A stretch of 64,000 nt of DNA from Sesamum alatum. Lineage: Eukaryota > Streptophyta > Magnoliopsida > Lamiales > Pedaliaceae. The position numbers and the translations under genes were made by a program. The notes below the pieces were generated by a model. It did no database searches. It worked only from the letters and a program-made list of their open reading frames with translations, and was not told where the DNA came from. This document shows, piece after piece, positions 34,504 to 46,132 of the stretch; the stretch's first letter is position 1; every line of letters begins with the position of its first letter. The stretch covers positions 41,719,855 to 41,783,854 of the forward strand of contig JACGWO010000002.1 of NCBI GenBank assembly GCA_034509735.1. The letters run 5' to 3'.

Positions 34504-36319
34504 CTATCGCTGGCGTCGCCTCGTATTGTCGGATGAAGTTCCTCCTGCCTCGCCAAGTCGTTCAAAGACGGAAGTACGCGCCTTAGGAATACCGAGCCTG
34601 TCGAATACCGAGACACGGCTATCATTTGGTTGTTGACTTTCATCGCTCTTGTCATTTGCAGAAATATATTGTGCAGTTACGCGCTCGTTTTTCTTTCTTG
34701 TATGAATCTTCACAGGTTCATCTGGAAAGAAGCCCAAGCCGGTACGGGGTTGATCTACGCGGTAGCCTTGTCTTCTCAATTTGTGTTGCGCCTCTGTCAA
34801 CCCGTGGATTTTTTCTCCCGTCAACTCAGGGTTTAACTTGTTGAGTCTTGGTGGCGCCGAAAAATCATAGCCGGACTTTGCCAAAAGGTGATACGCTTTC
34901 GGACCAAATGCCCCCTGTATGTCTTTGTGTTGGTCTTGTGGAAAAGGGGAATCGCTCAAAATCGGTGGACGTAGGCCAGTAATTGGCATGACTAACTTAT
35001 TCTTGATTTCTTGAAAGTCATCGGCCCTTGGCTCTTTGAATTGTCCCCTTCCCTTGAAGAGTAACGGAACATCTTGCTTTGATTGGTTTTGCTTTCCCCT
35101 GCTATTTGACCGAACCACATATCGAAACACTGGCGAGTATGGTGGTTTCTTGAATTCATGCCTTTCAGCGGTTGGGGCTTCATCAATCGTCCTCTTACTA
35201 ACCTCTTCATTGTTGCTTTTAGAGGGCGTAGCCTCGGGATGTATCTCCTCGATGGAATGACCAATTGGAAATCTCGAGGGCAACACTTCTTGCATGGTGT
35301 CGGGATCGAGGTAGAGTTTTGCATCAGCGAAGTATGACTCCGCCTCGGTGAAAGGTTTCATATCAGCATCAACCTTCACGATTTCCCCGTTCTTGATGTA
35401 TTTGAAGCATTGGTGTAGTGTTGAGGGAACAACTTCATTTTCATGCAGCCACGGCCTTCCTAGCAACAGGTTGTAGGAGGTTCTTGCATCGATGACGTGG
35501 AAAAAAGTGCTTGCTTTCAATTCCCCTACGATGAGGTCGAGCCGAGTCATGCCAATAGCTCGTTGAGTCCCTTGATCAAAGCCCTGGATGGTCAAACGGC
35601 TACGGGATAAGTCTTCCAAAGTTATGCCCAACTTCTTCATGGTGGACTTCGGCATGATGTTGACAGCAGATCCACCGTCTATGAGTATGCGATTTACTCT
35701 TTGTTCTTGTACGAACCCCAAGACGAAGAGTGGTCGGTTGTGCGGCTTCAAGCCAAGCAGTAGGTCCTCGTCTGTGAAGAATATGGTGGTGCAGCAAGAG
35801 ACCAATGATTCTCTTATATCTTTTCTTGGAGAAGCACTCGCGGTCTTGTTCTTCAGCTCAAAAAATGCCCATGGGAAGAATTCTTCTAACGTCACCAGAA
35901 GGCGCTGGCGGGCCATCTTTTTTGACTTGTTTTTCGTCTGCGCACGTCGCGGGCGTTTGTTCGAGCGTGGCTTCCTTGGGAGCGCGGGATGGAGCTTGTC
36001 AACATGCCGTCTTTGTCTTTGTCGGCGCGTCACGAGGGTCCATCCTTCGTCATCGTTGGTGGGTTCCTCTTTCTTGTTGACGAGCGGAGCTTCAACTTGT
36101 ATTGGTTCAAGACTCCCAAACTGAAGTAAAGACGATATCGTTGTGATTGATTGCTTGACTTCTAGCTTTTCTTTCAAGACTTGCACACCATTCGTTGGAG
36201 TGATGCTGGCGACATTTGCCCCCGCTGTCTCTTCGACATCTAAAATTATCTTCCCTTCTTTGGCTAGCGCCATGATCTTTTCTTTGACCACGAAGCATTT
36301 CTCTATAGGATGACTAACC
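34504..36319 (-). pseudogene. Gag 3' part and protease region of the Tat element
   Basis: Begins at the solo LTR B insertion with SHPIEKCFVVKEKI, the end of gag. A basic stretch (RRQRQRR; KPRSNKRPRR) follows, then the protease motif RILIDGGSAVNIM (about 35665-35679) with an Asp-Gly-Gly in place of the common DTGA, as often seen in this lineage. The C-terminal part is a linker rich in Arg and Ser. It ends at an in-frame TAG (34504-34506) that one C-to-T change from CAG would explain; the downstream frame continues into RT. Confidence 0.8.
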
Positions 36320-38669
36320 TGTGACGTCCATAGAATTTTATTCATAATCGATGGACTAATTAGTAATTATTAAGAAAATCTAATTTAATTATAAGTTATA
36401 GGTTGAAACTATAATATATTAAAATTTGAACGGAGTAAATTAGAGCTTTATAAAATATTTGGGGTCAAATTATATAATTTTAAAAGTTAAAAAATTAAAT
36501 TAAAATTTCTTAAAAGTTTAAAAAAAAAAAAAAAGAGAAAACTGAGGGTAGTGCACGTGGCACTCCTCATTCCAAGGCCAAAAACAAAAATTTCATTACT
36601 TTAATATATATATTTCTATAGATCAAGTCATGGAAGATAATGTTTAGAGGATATTAAGTTCTTCCTTCGGTAATTCGCACAGGTTAGTATATTTTTATTG
36701 TAAATTATAATTTAATTATTATATTAATATTATTTAATTAGTGTATTTATTAAATATAATTTGTACTATTCGATTTACTATTTAATCGGAAAATTTATTG
36801 AATTTGAGCATTTATACAAATTAGTGATCGGGTTAAAATTTAATTTGACCGGGAATATTATAGCCAATAAATTAGAATTTATTTAATCTATTAGATTCAG
36901 CCATTATTATAATGGATTATTCAAAATTAACGGGATTTATTAACTAAATACATAATTGTATATATTATTGTGTAAATAATTATAATAGTGAAGAATTGAC
37001 AGAAATTAATAGGAATAGTAGAAAATTATGTTTGAGAAATATTAGGAAATTATATTTGAAAAATATAGTATTTATTAGAAAGGAATATGAGATTTTTGTG
37101 ATAATTTTATTTAGGGATGTTATAGAGAACGATAGTTATAAAAATATGAGGGGTTTGATGAAATAAGCTCTTATGAGTTAATTGATAAATTAAATATATA
37201 CCGGGAAGCTTATAATATCTAATTCTTTAGACGAGGAGCGAAAGGAGGTTTGAATTTAAATATAGATGAAATATTAAAATATTGGTGGAAAAGTACGAAT
37301 ATTATTTAGTAATTTTATTCATAATTTACGATATTTTCGATATATTGATTATACATATTATAACTTATTATATAGCACGGGGATAAAGTAGCGGGTTAAT
37401 CAACTCTATATACTAATGTAATCGTTTAAGGATTTGAGGTACGTATAGTTAATTGGACTTTTATATATATATATATATATGGATGTGTATGTACTTAAAG
37501 TTGTATATTTAATTATAAATGATTGGCTATTTGTCTGAGTTATATATATATATATATATGTATGTATATTTGTCTGCATATTTGATTGTTAATTATTGGT
37601 TGTTTTCTCTGGTTGCATTATTTGTGAAATTGTTATTGTGTGCTTATTTATGGTTGTGTTGTATGGAAATCAAATGAATGGTTGTATGATCGTATATTTG
37701 ATCGTTGAATGTAATTGAATGAGAACGTGATTGGAGGGAATTGATTGTTGAATGAAACTGAATGTTGAAGTTAATGATGTTGTTGCTGTGGATTGAGATA
37801 AAGAGATGGCTTACCTAACTGGGGGGCATACTGCAATGGCTTATGATGATATGATTAATGACGAGCTGTGTGCTGTCATTGATCAATGGAGATGATGTGA
37901 CATATCATACGAGCTGTGTGCTGTGCGATATGATGGATGATGGGATATCATACGAGCTTTGTGCTGTGTGGTATCATTGATGATGGGGTATCATACGAGC
38001 TGTGTGTTGTGTGGTACCGAGGGAAAAGAAGAGATATTATGATTAAGGTGATGATAGCCGGCAAAAACCATTGAGTGATGCGCTCCAGCTTGGGTAAGCA
38101 GGGCCCTAATAAAATAAACGATGATTCTGGATATATTGTACTGTGGATTGATGTATGATTGTGGTATTGGTTATTTCATGATTTTGTGGTGATTGCATAT
38201 TAAATAATATTTATGGATTGATATAATTGTATGAGACTTGTCTTATTGCATATGTGTGTATATATATATATACAAGCCGATCAGCAAACTTATTGAGTAG
38301 GCAGCTCAATTCTTGCAGCATATTTTTCAGGATATAAGTCACAATGACTAGTTGATCGTAAGCCGATGACCAGTATTATTAGTTAGGTCAACAGTGATAA
38401 CCTAAGTTGGAAGCCCTAGATACACAATTTCATAGATATGAGATTTTCAGTGGATTTGTATTTTTTTAAAGTTTTGTATTAACTAGAAACTCCACTTTTC
38501 TCATTTCTTTATAATGATATTGGCTAAGGTCGACGATTAATTACAAAGTTTTGATGACGTATGTCCTTTGTGATGTCTACATAATATATGGATTCCAACA
38601 TGGGTTGTCTTATTGGATTAAATGTGAATTCTTTATAAAATGGGATGTGAATACGGAGGGGGTGTCACA
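36320..38669 (+). mobile_element. Solo LTR B inside gag of the Tat element
   Basis: 2350 bp, starts TGTGACGTCC and ends GGGGGTGTCACA. Perfect 5-bp duplication TAACC at 36315-36319 and 38670-38674. LTR plus duplication is 2355 bp, a multiple of three, and the gag frame on the - strand is the same on both sides. Very similar to solo LTR A (3544-5727). Contains two (TA)n tracts and the short tandem array at 37860-38025. Confidence 0.92.
37860..38025 (+). repeat. Short tandem repeat inside solo LTR B
   Basis: Imperfect units with ATCATACGAGCTGTGTG and GATGATGGG, as at 5040-5206. Confidence 0.7.
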
Positions 38670-40080
38670 TAACCACCCGGTGATACTTGCAATACTTGGG
38701 GTCGTTCGCCCTCCCGGCTTCGTCCGGACCCTTTGACTCTGGCAACTCAATCAACTTTCTCTCCAAGAGTTTGTTGAAGATATAGGGCACGCCAGAGTCG
38801 GGGAATGGGTATTCTTTCTCTTGCAGTTCTTTCAACGTAGGCCGACGTCTGTCGCTCGTCATACGTTGGTCTTCGGACTTCTCCAACTTCTTCTTATCGT
38901 TTGAAGAGATCTTGACAGGAGCCGTCTTGATGGCCATGGACTCCTTGACACTTGTTTTGACAAATTTCTCGCCTCTTTTCGAGTCGTTCTTATCCTTTCT
39001 TTGATCGTCGATTGGGAAGGCGGTTGTATGGTTGGCAATACTCAACTCCATGTCATGGGCACGTGCAGCTAATTCTTTGAAGTTTCTTGGTTTGATCCCT
39101 TGGAGAATTTAGAGAAGCCCCCAGTGCATACCTTGAATGCACATCTCTATGGCCGACGCCTCTGAAAGTTTGTCCTTGCAGTTCAAGCTCAAGGAACGCC
39201 AACGGTTGATATAGTCAACAACCGGTTCATCTTTCCATTGTCTTGTATTGGTGAGTTCAATCATACTCACCGTGCGCCGAGTGCTGTAGAAGCGGTTGAG
39301 AAACTCTCTTTCCATCTCCTCCCAACTATCAATTGACTCGGGCTCTAAGTCCACATACCAATCAAAAGCATCGCCTTTGAGTGATCGGACGAATTGTTTT
39401 ACCAAGAGATCGCCATCGGTACCGGCATTGTTGCACGTCTCGATGAAGTGGGCGATATGCTGCTTGGGGTTGCCTTTTCTATCGAATTGCTGCAATTTTG
39501 GTGGTTGGTATCCCATCGGCATCCTCAAGGAGTCGACTCACTTGGTGTATGGCTTCGAGTAGGCGGGCGAGTGCTGTGCAGATCCACCATATTGAGCCTT
39601 GATGGTGCTAGTGATCATCTCCTGCAGCTGTTGGACGGACAACGCGGCGATGGAGGTCGCGGAGTGACTAAACTTTTGGACGAACTCTTCCTTCGGTGGC
39701 TTTTCGTCCGTTCGCTTCTCTTTTCCGGCGTGTTTTGAAGCAGACGAAAGATTGTGGCTTGATTCTCCAACGTTGGTTGGCTCGAGTTTGTTCATCAACT
39801 GAGCAATCTGGAGATCTTTGCCTTCCACAATCTTTTGGAGATCGGCTATGGCTTGGGCCATTTGAGCGACTTGTTCCTCCATCGTCATGGCCTCGGTCAT
39901 CATGGCGGGGAGAGTGGCAAAAGGAGTAGACTTCGAGTTGATCTCGATAGGGCTTGCCGAGTTCGAGCCGTCGGAAGGAGTGGTGTCCACGATCTTGCCC
40001 CCGGTGGAGGATTGACCGCCGGCAGTGAAGTTGATGATGTTCTTCTCACTCAAGGCGACTTGGTTCTTCTTTGGTGCCAT
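38670..40080 (-). pseudogene. Gag 5' part of the Tat element
   Basis: Starts with the ATG at 40080 (MAPKKNQVALSEKNIINF), about 60 nt after the PBS. The capsid-like gag domain lies at 39528-39112 (QFDRKGNPKQHIAHF, SLKGDAFDWY, WEEMEREFLNRF, YINRWRSLSLNCKDKL). Two in-frame stops, TGA at 39538-39540 and TAA at 39109-39111, break it; both fit single C-to-T changes (CGA, CAA). After the second stop the same frame runs through ARAHDMELSIA and YCKYHR to solo LTR B. The start is chosen by position after the PBS and the good gag-like sequence from there. Confidence 0.85.
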
Positions 40081-40142
40081 TGAATGCTTGGAAGTGATGA
40101 TTTGAGTTCTTGCGTAGAATGAAGGGATGAGGGGCAGAGATT

Positions 40143-40160
40143 GTCCCACTGGGCGTGCCA
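40143..40160 (-). promoter_or_regulatory. Primer-binding site candidate
   Basis: On the - strand TGGCACGCCCAGTGGGAC starts 6 nt after the 5' LTR end. It begins TGG, as expected for pairing with a tRNA 3' CCA end. I cannot assign the tRNA. Confidence 0.6.
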
Positions 40161-40166
40161 GAAATT

Positions 40167-40829
40167 TGTTCACATAAATTTCATGTCTGCAAAAAATAAT
40201 TACACGACAAGAAAAAATATGGACCAAACGATATATCAATTTTAAAAAAATGTGGTTTACAATCTTTGAATTTAAGTAACCCCTGATTCTTCACTACAAA
40301 TGTGGATTCAATGGCTTGAAGCTTGTTCTTGAATCGGATGTGTAATCTCCCTCTCGATTTGTAGAAGGCGATCACGTAACACTTTGAAATTTCGTATCAA
40401 AGCCTGGTAGTTGCAGAGCTTCGTCATTGGAGAAAGCTTTTGGACTTGCTCTTGTTGGATTTTGCTTGTGTCGTATGTCCTCCTTTGTGTGAGGTTGAGG
40501 CCCTATTTATAGGCATGAGCTGGGCTTTAGCAGCTTGGGCTCTTCCATTGGGCTTTATCACTGTGGGCTTTGACATGGACTAGTCTTTTGATGGACTGTA
40601 TTTATGAACATGTACTTGGCCCAATTTTAGTCAATCCAAAAATAATATATATATTTATTTGGATTGACCCATAAAAATACATAAGACCCAAATTTAATAT
40701 GGGCTTATGAATTTAATTTCTTCACAACGAGTCCAAATTTATTATGGACTTTTATCTTGAAACCCAATTGCTAGCCGATTTATTTGGGTTTTAATTGGTA
40801 ATTTATTCCAAAATATTTTGACGTCAACA
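40167..40829 (-). repeat. 5' LTR of the Tat element
   Basis: 663 bp; on the - strand it runs from 40829 (TGTTGACGTC) to 40167. A TATA box TATAAATAG is at 40503-40511 on the - strand. Pairs with 24279-24942. Confidence 0.92.
40503..40511 (-). promoter_or_regulatory. TATA box in the 5' LTR
   Basis: TATAAATAG on the - strand; the likely promoter for gag-pol transcription. Confidence 0.7.
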
Positions 40830-41154
40830 ATATGTATATAATAAAGTCCGGGTCAATCGATTTTTTTAATCCGGCCGGACTAGTGACTCAGTAACTTGAC
40901 CGATTCGATCCCCGGTCCGATTTTAAAAACATTGCTTCTGTGTCCTCTTTTAACCGTTAATATACTATCATATGTATCCTTCATTTTCACTCAGATTAAT
41001 CATCACTTGATTCATTTTCAATCATATATTGATTTTTATTTTAAAAATATGTGTTATATCTATCTAATTATATGCACGTAAGTATTACGGTGTAGATCAT
41101 GATTCAGAAATTGTACCGATCTCGATGTTGATAAGAGAATTCCTATACATATGT

Positions 41155-41440
41155 AATTCATGCACGACCCCTAAATACAGCTTGTAACTTGTGACTTTCC
41201 CCAATTTCAAGGGTCAGGCCAAGATAAAGCTCAGCCTTACGCCGCCGTGAAGGGGTGTAAATTAAGGCTCCTCCGCTCCGGAATGGATGATTAATCCTAT
41301 ATACCAACAAACGCCACCTTTATTGGACTGTCAACTCTGTTGGCTCTCAGAGTTAACAAAAAAAGGTTCAGAGATTTTGTTCCCTATTCATTCATCACTC
41401 CAGAGAGAAGGAACTGGGTGAGATGTTGGCGTTCGTAGCC
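41155..41440 (+). promoter_or_regulatory. Conserved promoter/leader of the tandem locus, copy 2
   Basis: Same blocks as 18000-18270: CTTACGCCGCCGTGAAG, CCTATATACCAAC and an ATG in GAGATGTTGGCG at about 41422. The frame after the ATG reads MLAFVARQQLSR before running on into TATAAAAGTT sequence. Whether it is still a promoter is unknown. Confidence 0.4.
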
Positions 41441-41847
41441 CGTCAACAGCTTTCGCGTATAAAAGTTACGTTATTAATTGTTTTATTAAAAAAGATATTT
41501 CATGATTGATACATGTACAGTTAGATCGACAACTATGTGTATAAAAATTATGTTATTAATTAATTTATTAAAAAAGAGATTTCATACATGTATCGTATAT
41601 TAATTTGTAAAATATTTTCAATTCGAATCAGCAGTGTATAGAAAACAGAAGAGGGGGAGAATCACGAATAAATACGCCAAATGGGTATTGCATGTGAATA
41701 TATATGCATGATTCGAGAACTTTTAGTTCGAATCGAATTTAAATTGTATTTGTCATGTGATTAATTTGATCATTAGAATTTAATTCGGACGTAAGTTAAG
41801 TATTTATTCTTATAGATCCATTAATTATTATATGGTTGTAAAGAAGA

Positions 41848-42033
41848 ATGAACAAGTACAGGAATCGAATCGATATGCAAATCTTGAGAAGAAGACAAAG
41901 ATTAGTGTCAAAATTGGGGATTTCTGGTCTTACGGGAAATGCATTTCAAACTGCAATTTTTGCACTGCCGTATGAGGTTAAGTTGAAATATGTAACAACT
42001 CATGTACATGAGCTGCTGTTTTTGCCTACATGA
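41848..42033 (+). CDS. 61-codon ORF of the tandem locus, copy 2
   Basis: Same ORF as 18989-19177 with a few changes (MNKYRNRIDM; TAIFALPYEV; one codon shorter). The frame is kept despite nucleotide changes, but the sample is too small to claim selection. No domain recognised. Confidence 0.35.
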   Translation: MNKYRNRIDMQILRRRQRLVSKLGISGLTGNAFQTAIFALPYEVKLKYVTTHVHELLFLPT

Positions 42034-42471
42034 TGACACAGTTGCCAGCAAGTTGTATGGATTGTTGATAACTCCACTTTTGTAATTTTCTTATACTTGA
42101 TTTAAATATTTGTATTCTAGTTGGAAAACTTTTATCCTATTCAATAAATCGCATAACAAGCATAATCACGTTTGTTGTATAATTGCCATGTAATACTTGA
42201 CTTCCTTGAGAAGAAAAATTAATTACATGATAAATATATTACAATTGTCATACAAATATTTTAGGTTTGGTTAGATTCGCGCGATTGATGTGGCTAGAAT
42301 TTATCTATGATTGATAAATATCATATCACCTAAGAAAGCCACTTCTGTTTATATAATCTTAAAATAGATTTTGGTTAATAAGATTTTATAGATTTATTGT
42401 ACACAAATTCATTAATATTTCTATATGTACTAAGCGAGTGTTTGGATATTTTTGTTGTAAATCATATTTCA

Positions 42472-42781
42472 GGGGTAAATGTTTTTTTGGTCCCGTAAGA
42501 TTAGGGTATTATTTGTTTTGGTACCACAACTTAGGTAGGTGGCTGTTTTAGTCCAATAAAACACGTTTTCAGCTTTTTTGGTCCTAAAATGTCACGTTTT
42601 TTCAGTTTTTTTTTTTTTGTCTCAATTTTAATTTTTTTGATCCCAAAATACCATGTCATTTTTTGGACCAAAAAAAACTGAAAACGTGTTTTATGAGACC
42701 ATAAAATATTGAAAAACGTATTTTATGGGACTAAAACAGCCACCTACCTAATCTTACGGGATCAAATAAGCATTTTGCCCC
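42472..42781. mobile_element. Fold-back MITE, 310 bp, TSD ATATTTCA
   Basis: Perfect 8-bp duplication ATATTTCA at 42464-42471 and 42782-42789. The ends are inverted repeats: GGGGTAAATG and TTTGGTCCCGTAAGATTAGG on the left, with GATCCCGTAAGATTAGG on the other strand at the right end. The same spot in tandem-locus copy 3 (about 49025-49045) lacks it, so the insertion is confirmed by an empty site. Confidence 0.88.
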
Positions 42782-42784
42782 ATA

Positions 42785-43285
42785 TTTCATCTTTTACTCC
42801 ATTCAATATCCACATGACACGTGTATGAGGATGAAATCATGTATTTTATCTTGGAAAAATTTTAATACACATATGCATATTGAATGGTATAGAAGATAAA
42901 ATAGAATTTGTAACAGAAAATTCAATCAGTTTGATGTTACGCTATCTTTGCAAGCAGGAATAAGAGTTCTGTCTATAAGTCTACTAAAATATTTTATTTT
43001 AAGTATATATATACAAATATGTTTATAATATATATATTCGTAATCATATTAAGATTTGAGATGCAAAAATTACTATAGCAAAGTTACAATAAAAACTATT
43101 TTGGTAATATAAATAACTGATAACATATTAATTTATAATAAATAAATAACAATTGACAAAAAAATATAACTTACGGTTTATAACAAATAGTATATAAAAT
43201 CAATAATATATTTCAATTTTGGCGTGTATACTTACATGTTAAACATTAGCATAAGTAATAGCATTTAATTTAATAGTATATGCTC
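42785..43285 (+). repeat. Downstream part of tandem-locus copy 2
   Basis: AT-rich sequence matching 49035-49540 and partly 53580-53880, for example AATATGTTTATAATATAT and ATGTTAAACATTAGCATAA. It shows that the tandem unit extends at least 1.2 kb past the ORF. Confidence 0.7.
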
Positions 43286-43667
43286 TTTCAGCCTGCTTTA
43301 TTATTTACTTGCTGCAAGGGAATGATTAGAAAAATGATTATTGATATATATACTTTTGTTTACATGGGCAGGAAGGATGTTCCAGAAATTGCTGCACGAC
43401 AAGGCAGAGGCGACCCCTAGTGTTGGTTCTGCTCGTCGAACCCAGGTCAAGAGTCCTCCTTCTACCCCTGCAAGCTCAGCTTCCACTAGGGAACCCAAGG
43501 TTACAAGCGCCCAGCTGACCCCATTCCTTCTCCTACCAAGAAGGTTAAGGGTCAGCCCCGTCTCCTGACACCTCTTACTCCTTGCCCTGCTACACAAGCG
43601 GGAACTCCCCGCCCTGCTGAAGAGAAGGCAGCAAGGAGAAAACTTTCTCCCGACTGGACCCTGTAGG

Positions 43668-45493
43668 TAGGAGTGTACGCAGTGCGGGTTGGGCCAATTT
43701 AGGTAATTTTTCGACCCAACCTCATGTTTGCGGTTTTTAAATAGTTTAGTCCAAGCCCAGCCCGACAATCATCAAAACCGCAGTTTGCGGTCTAATTGGG
43801 TTGGGGCTGTTTTTGCGGTCTTTAGTATAGAGTCAATCACATATACAATAAAAAATGGTAAAGTTCAACTATTCTAAATACATAAATTTGTAATTTCAAA
43901 ACACATATTTTAAAGTCATAAATAAAATTCTACATACAAAATACATTAATAACATTCATTATACAATTCTCTCTCAACTTTCAAATAACATTTTACGAAT
44001 TAAAATCCGCACTGCATTGAAGAGTTTGAACTTTGAAAACTCTTTCCCTATGTTTGGTTTTCTTTTTAAAATGTTTTATTTTGCTTTGTGGAGATAGAGA
44101 GAAAGAAAATAAAGATAAATAAGTGTGTGTTAGAGATAAGGTGTATGCTTGGTTTGTTTTTGGAGTTAATTTTAAATAGTGTAAAAAATATATTTTATGT
44201 ATTGTATTGTATATTAGAAACAAAAAACAATGTTTCTTGTCAAATCATATCTCCTTTATATATATATTTATATATATATATATATGTATATAGTAATATT
44301 TATTTATTTTTGTATGTTTTGTGTTGTATATTGGGAGACAAAAAATATTGTTCATTGTCAAATCATGTTTCTTTTATATATTTTTATAAATGTATATATG
44401 TATATAATAATATTTGTTTATTTATAGATGGATATATGTATATATGGGAGAATGTGCTAAAATTACCCAAAACACCCAGTAAAAGTGTTTTGGGGAATGT
44501 TATATTTGATTTTGTTTTCTCACCATCTCGGAGATGAGGAGAAAATGAAACCAAACATTCGGTTTGTCTCCCTCTTTTATCTCATTTTTATTTCTTAAGT
44601 TTTGATTATAAAAAAAAGTATCTATTTATATAATAAAATATTATTATTATTATACAATGATAACATATTATTATATCATACATACATATTATACTAATTA
44701 CCGCAAAGAAAGTGGAGAAAATATTTTATGAGTAATAAAAGAAGATTTTTAGTTTTTAATGGAGAAAATAAGATAATTTGTTAAATTAAATAAAGATTAA
44801 CACTATAAATTGAAAATATAATGATAGTTTATATATTTGTATTAATTGATTATTTATAAAATTTAAAGCACTAAAAAATAGGTGTATACTAACTTAATTT
44901 ATTTGTAGGAATATATAATGTTATGTTCTTTTGTTCTTTTTTCTTTCTTTGTATAGTTTAGTCCGAACACATTGAGAAGAAATATAAATATATGAGATAT
45001 TAATTATAAATATATATTTAAAATAAAATAAGATTTAAGATTAATATAAGCCATATGATAACAATGCGATGATGTAAGCTATTTTAAAATTTTTCATTTA
45101 TTATTTATATAAAAAATATAGAAGATTATATATAACCAATAATTAGTTGAATAATTGATTTCATTTACATATGTATTAATGTATACATATAGTATACAGT
45201 ACCAATAAAAAATATCGTAATTGTTATTATTGTCTTGAATTAATTTATGTATTATCAAAACTTATATATATATTTATAAAGAATTCTAGTTCTTGAAATT
45301 ATTATTATTATTATTGCGGTCGAGCGCGGTCTATGCGGTCCATATAAGTATAAAACTAAACCCGATTGCGAAATTACGGTTTTATTTTTACTAGCCCAAG
45401 ACCAACCAAACCCATCCTTAACCCGCTAATTGCGGTGCGGTTTGGGTTGGACCGATCGGTTGGGCGGTCTGGCGATTTGATTGAACACCCCTA
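43668..45493. mobile_element. hAT element, non-autonomous, TSD CCTGTAGG
   Basis: 1826 bp with perfect 8-bp duplication CCTGTAGG at 43660-43667 and 45494-45501. Ends are TAGGAGTGTACG and (other strand) TAGGGGTGTTCAATC, typical hAT termini. Subterminal regions repeat TTTGCGG/GCGGTC-type motifs in both orientations. The inside is AT-rich with no transposase; the longer open frames near 44088-44537 are low complexity. Confidence 0.88.
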
Positions 45494-46132
45494 CCTGTAG
45501 GAGGACTACTCCCTGTTGCTAGATGAGGGGGAGCCTAGCCGTGCTGCTAAATTTCTGAAGGGAATCAAGCCACCCCATGACAAAATGTATGCGGACAACC
45601 TGCCCCGAGCTCAGGCCCTTGGCCTATGCTACTCACCTCAGTAAGGTAAGTTCTTGTATCAAGCATGTTAGTGCATAGTAGTAATTTGAGATAATGATGT
45701 AACCTGATTGGTTTGTTTTCCCGTGCAAGCATGTGTGTTGGGGGGCAGCTTGTTCAACTGGCTGGAGCATGGAGGTCCCTTGTTTGAGGGCTCCCTTAAA
45801 AGGGTGGAAGAGCTGGAGGAAACTAACTGCAAGCTGAGGGAGGCCATCAAGAAGAGGGATGAGACGCATCAGGAAGATGCTGCCAGCTTGCGACATCTGA
45901 GGGAGGAGGTTACTGCCCTGCCCATCCGCAGTACCCCGAAACTAAGGTCGTGACATGCTGGAGGATATTTGGTGGAGTCGTCTGACTGGGTATACCAAGA
46001 CTAGAGTTTCAGAGCTTGCTGGTGGATAAGGCTCTGAAATACTATTATCATGGATTCCAGACCTGCGTCCAGCAATTTGCTGCAGTTGGTTATCCTCCTG
46101 CAAGTGTTGATGCCTCTTTCCTGGACCAAAAT

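Larger units (their letters stand above)
24279..40829 (-). mobile_element. Complete Tat-type Ty3/gypsy retrotransposon
   Basis: Both LTRs (24279-24942 and 40167-40829) are present with inverted ends TGTT/AACA, flanked by perfect TSD ATATG (24274-24278 and 40830-40834). It reads on the - strand: 5' LTR, PBS, gag, protease, RT, RNase H, a second archaeal-type RNase H, integrase, then an antisense PMD/coiled-coil gene, PPT and 3' LTR. The second RNase H and the antisense extra gene point to the Tat lineage. The LTRs differ by about 16 substitutions and one 1-nt indel over about 663 bp by my count (about 2.4%). Two solo LTRs interrupt it; without them it is about 13 kb. Stops and a frameshift make it non-autonomous. 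Confidence 0.9.
23106..40934. mobile_element. hAT-like or unclassified element hosting the retrotransposon
   Basis: Defined by comparison with the empty site in tandem-locus copy 1. Ends are TGATCGGTCCGACC and CGGTCCGATTTTAAAAACATTG, rich in CCGG/GGTCCGA motifs in both orientations. The flanking CTT occurs on both sides (23103-23105 and 40935-40937), but a longer duplication is not clear, so the superfamily is open. Without the retrotransposon it is about 1.27 kb. It contains the 106-bp tandem repeats at 23403-23935 and no coding sequence. Confidence 0.6.
22962..42250 (+). repeat. Tandem-locus copy 2, split by nested insertions
   Basis: The left part (22962-23105) and right part (40935-42250) together match copy 1 (17633-19380). 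The gap is exactly the insertion 23106-40934. The right part holds the conserved leader (41155-41440) and ORF 41848-42033. The insertion of copy 1 at 18272 is absent here. Confidence 0.8.

Noticed and set aside
35588..36124. 178-codon open frame on the + strand
   Set aside because: It is the shadow of the gag/protease region on the - strand.
24279..40829. Possible endogenous pararetrovirus
   Set aside because: It has LTRs, a 5-bp target duplication and an integrase, and lacks movement-protein motifs; this is a Ty3/gypsy retrotransposon.
44088..44537. 149-codon open frame in the hAT element
   Set aside because: Ile/Tyr/Phe-rich translation of TA-rich microsatellite sequence; not a transposase.
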